Made by a program: the position numbers and the translations under genes
Origin: ZC4RG29 sp036273935
Lineage (GTDB): Bacteria > Bacteroidota > Bacteroidia > Cytophagales > Cyclobacteriaceae
Length of the DNA: 23,174 nucleotides
Reading direction: 5' to 3'
Assembly (NCBI GenBank): GCA_036273935.1
Contig: DASUGQ010000261.1
Span: 1 to 23,174, forward strand
The notes under the pieces: model-generated
Database searches by the model: none
What the model saw: the letters and a program-made list of their open reading frames with translations, nothing else
What the model was told of the DNA's origin: nothing
In this document: positions 23,013-23,174 of the stretch, one piece after another
How the letters are laid out: every line of letters starts with the position of its first letter
How positions within the stretch are numbered: position 1 is the first letter of the stretch

Positions 23013-23174
23013 ATGACCATGAACCTATCATCCAATCAAAATAATAGTCAGGTAAAGATGACTACTCTTGAAACGAACCTGCATCACGGTACAGATTGTC
23101 CGGGACAAGACATTCTTAAACTCCTTTCCGGAAAATGGAAGCCGCAGATCATGCGACTGGCATCAAAAGACAAA
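23013..23174 (+). CDS. HxlR-family transcription regulator, partial (cut by window end)
   Basis: The window ends 54 codons into this gene. The open frame starts MTMNLSSNQNNSQVK and then reads the diagnostic opening of the HxlR winged-helix domain: a conserved cysteine in TDCPGQDILKLLSGKWKPQIMRLAS. The Cys-Pro and the GKW segment are characteristic; in several members the cysteine senses electrophiles or oxidants. An ATG at 23019 is an alternative start with AGGGA upstream. Nothing is broken; it simply runs off the edge. It is divergent from the reductase, which it probably regulates. Confidence 0.85.
   Translation, partial: MTMNLSSNQNNSQVKMTTLETNLHHGTDCPGQDILKLLSGKWKPQIMRLASKDK

Noticed and set aside
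1..23174. CRISPR array, tRNA, rRNA, transposase, integrase or phage genes
   Set aside because: I saw no regularly spaced repeat series, no cloverleaf-like gene and no recognisable mobile-element protein.

Overview
The window looks like a chromosomal stretch from a member of the Bacteroidota, most likely a Cytophagales-type environmental bacterium (a Chryseolinea/Ohtaekwangia-like source is my guess, not demonstrated). The reasons are a TonB receptor gene followed by a YfiR-type gene, many exported proteins and lipoproteins, a MacB/FtsX-type permease of the long two-half kind, a cold-shock protein with a charged N-terminal extension, few Shine-Dalgarno sequences before starts, and an exact TAnnTTTG -7 box before the cold-shock gene. 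I see no insertion sequence, phage gene, CRISPR array, tRNA or rRNA. I recognise no known defence or secretion system.

Layout. (1) 147-2652, plus strand: a TonB-dependent outer-membrane receptor and a YfiR-like periplasmic protein in a two-gene operon. (2) 2666-6691: a Ppx/GppA phosphatase, an exported cyclase-family hydrolase, an amidohydrolase lipoprotein and the tRNA methyltransferase TrmO. (3) 6962-10678: an eight-helix FtsX/MacB-type permease without its ATPase, a DUF2628 membrane protein and the cold-shock protein. (4) 10817-17598: a minus-strand block read towards a terminator at 10817-10844. It holds an alpha/beta-hydrolase lipoprotein with a short beta-helix-like N-terminal part, a membrane-anchored AraC-HTH/TolB-like/TPR regulator, and a large MalT-like AAA/LuxR regulator. 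(5) 17754-21577: a tandem DUF4242 lipoprotein, a DUF1080 protein, a neutral-ceramidase-like hydrolase and an exported VOC protein. (6) 21749-23174: an Old Yellow Enzyme-family reductase divergent from the first codons of an HxlR-family regulator, cut off by the window end.

How the genes may work together. Most are single-gene units facing each other or apart, so functional coupling is limited. The best-supported partnerships are the receptor with the YfiR-like protein, and the oxidoreductase with the divergent HxlR gene. The hydrolase lipoprotein may be controlled by the AraC/TPR regulator that lies upstream in the same direction. The two neighbouring TPR-rich regulators are a notable concentration of signal-integrating proteins.

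Most unusual items. A 28-bp exact direct repeat of the 3' end of the ceramidase-like gene lies just after the VOC gene and still encodes a slightly different C-terminus with its own stop, as if it were the relic of a lost tandem paralogue. The AraC-HTH, membrane helix, TolB-like, TPR architecture is uncommon. The hydrolase lipoprotein is a beta-helix/alpha-beta fusion. The DUF4242 gene is an internal duplication still visible in the DNA. The intergenic regions hold several symmetric or iterated motifs that could be operators. I do not see strong evidence for a wholly new multi-gene system.
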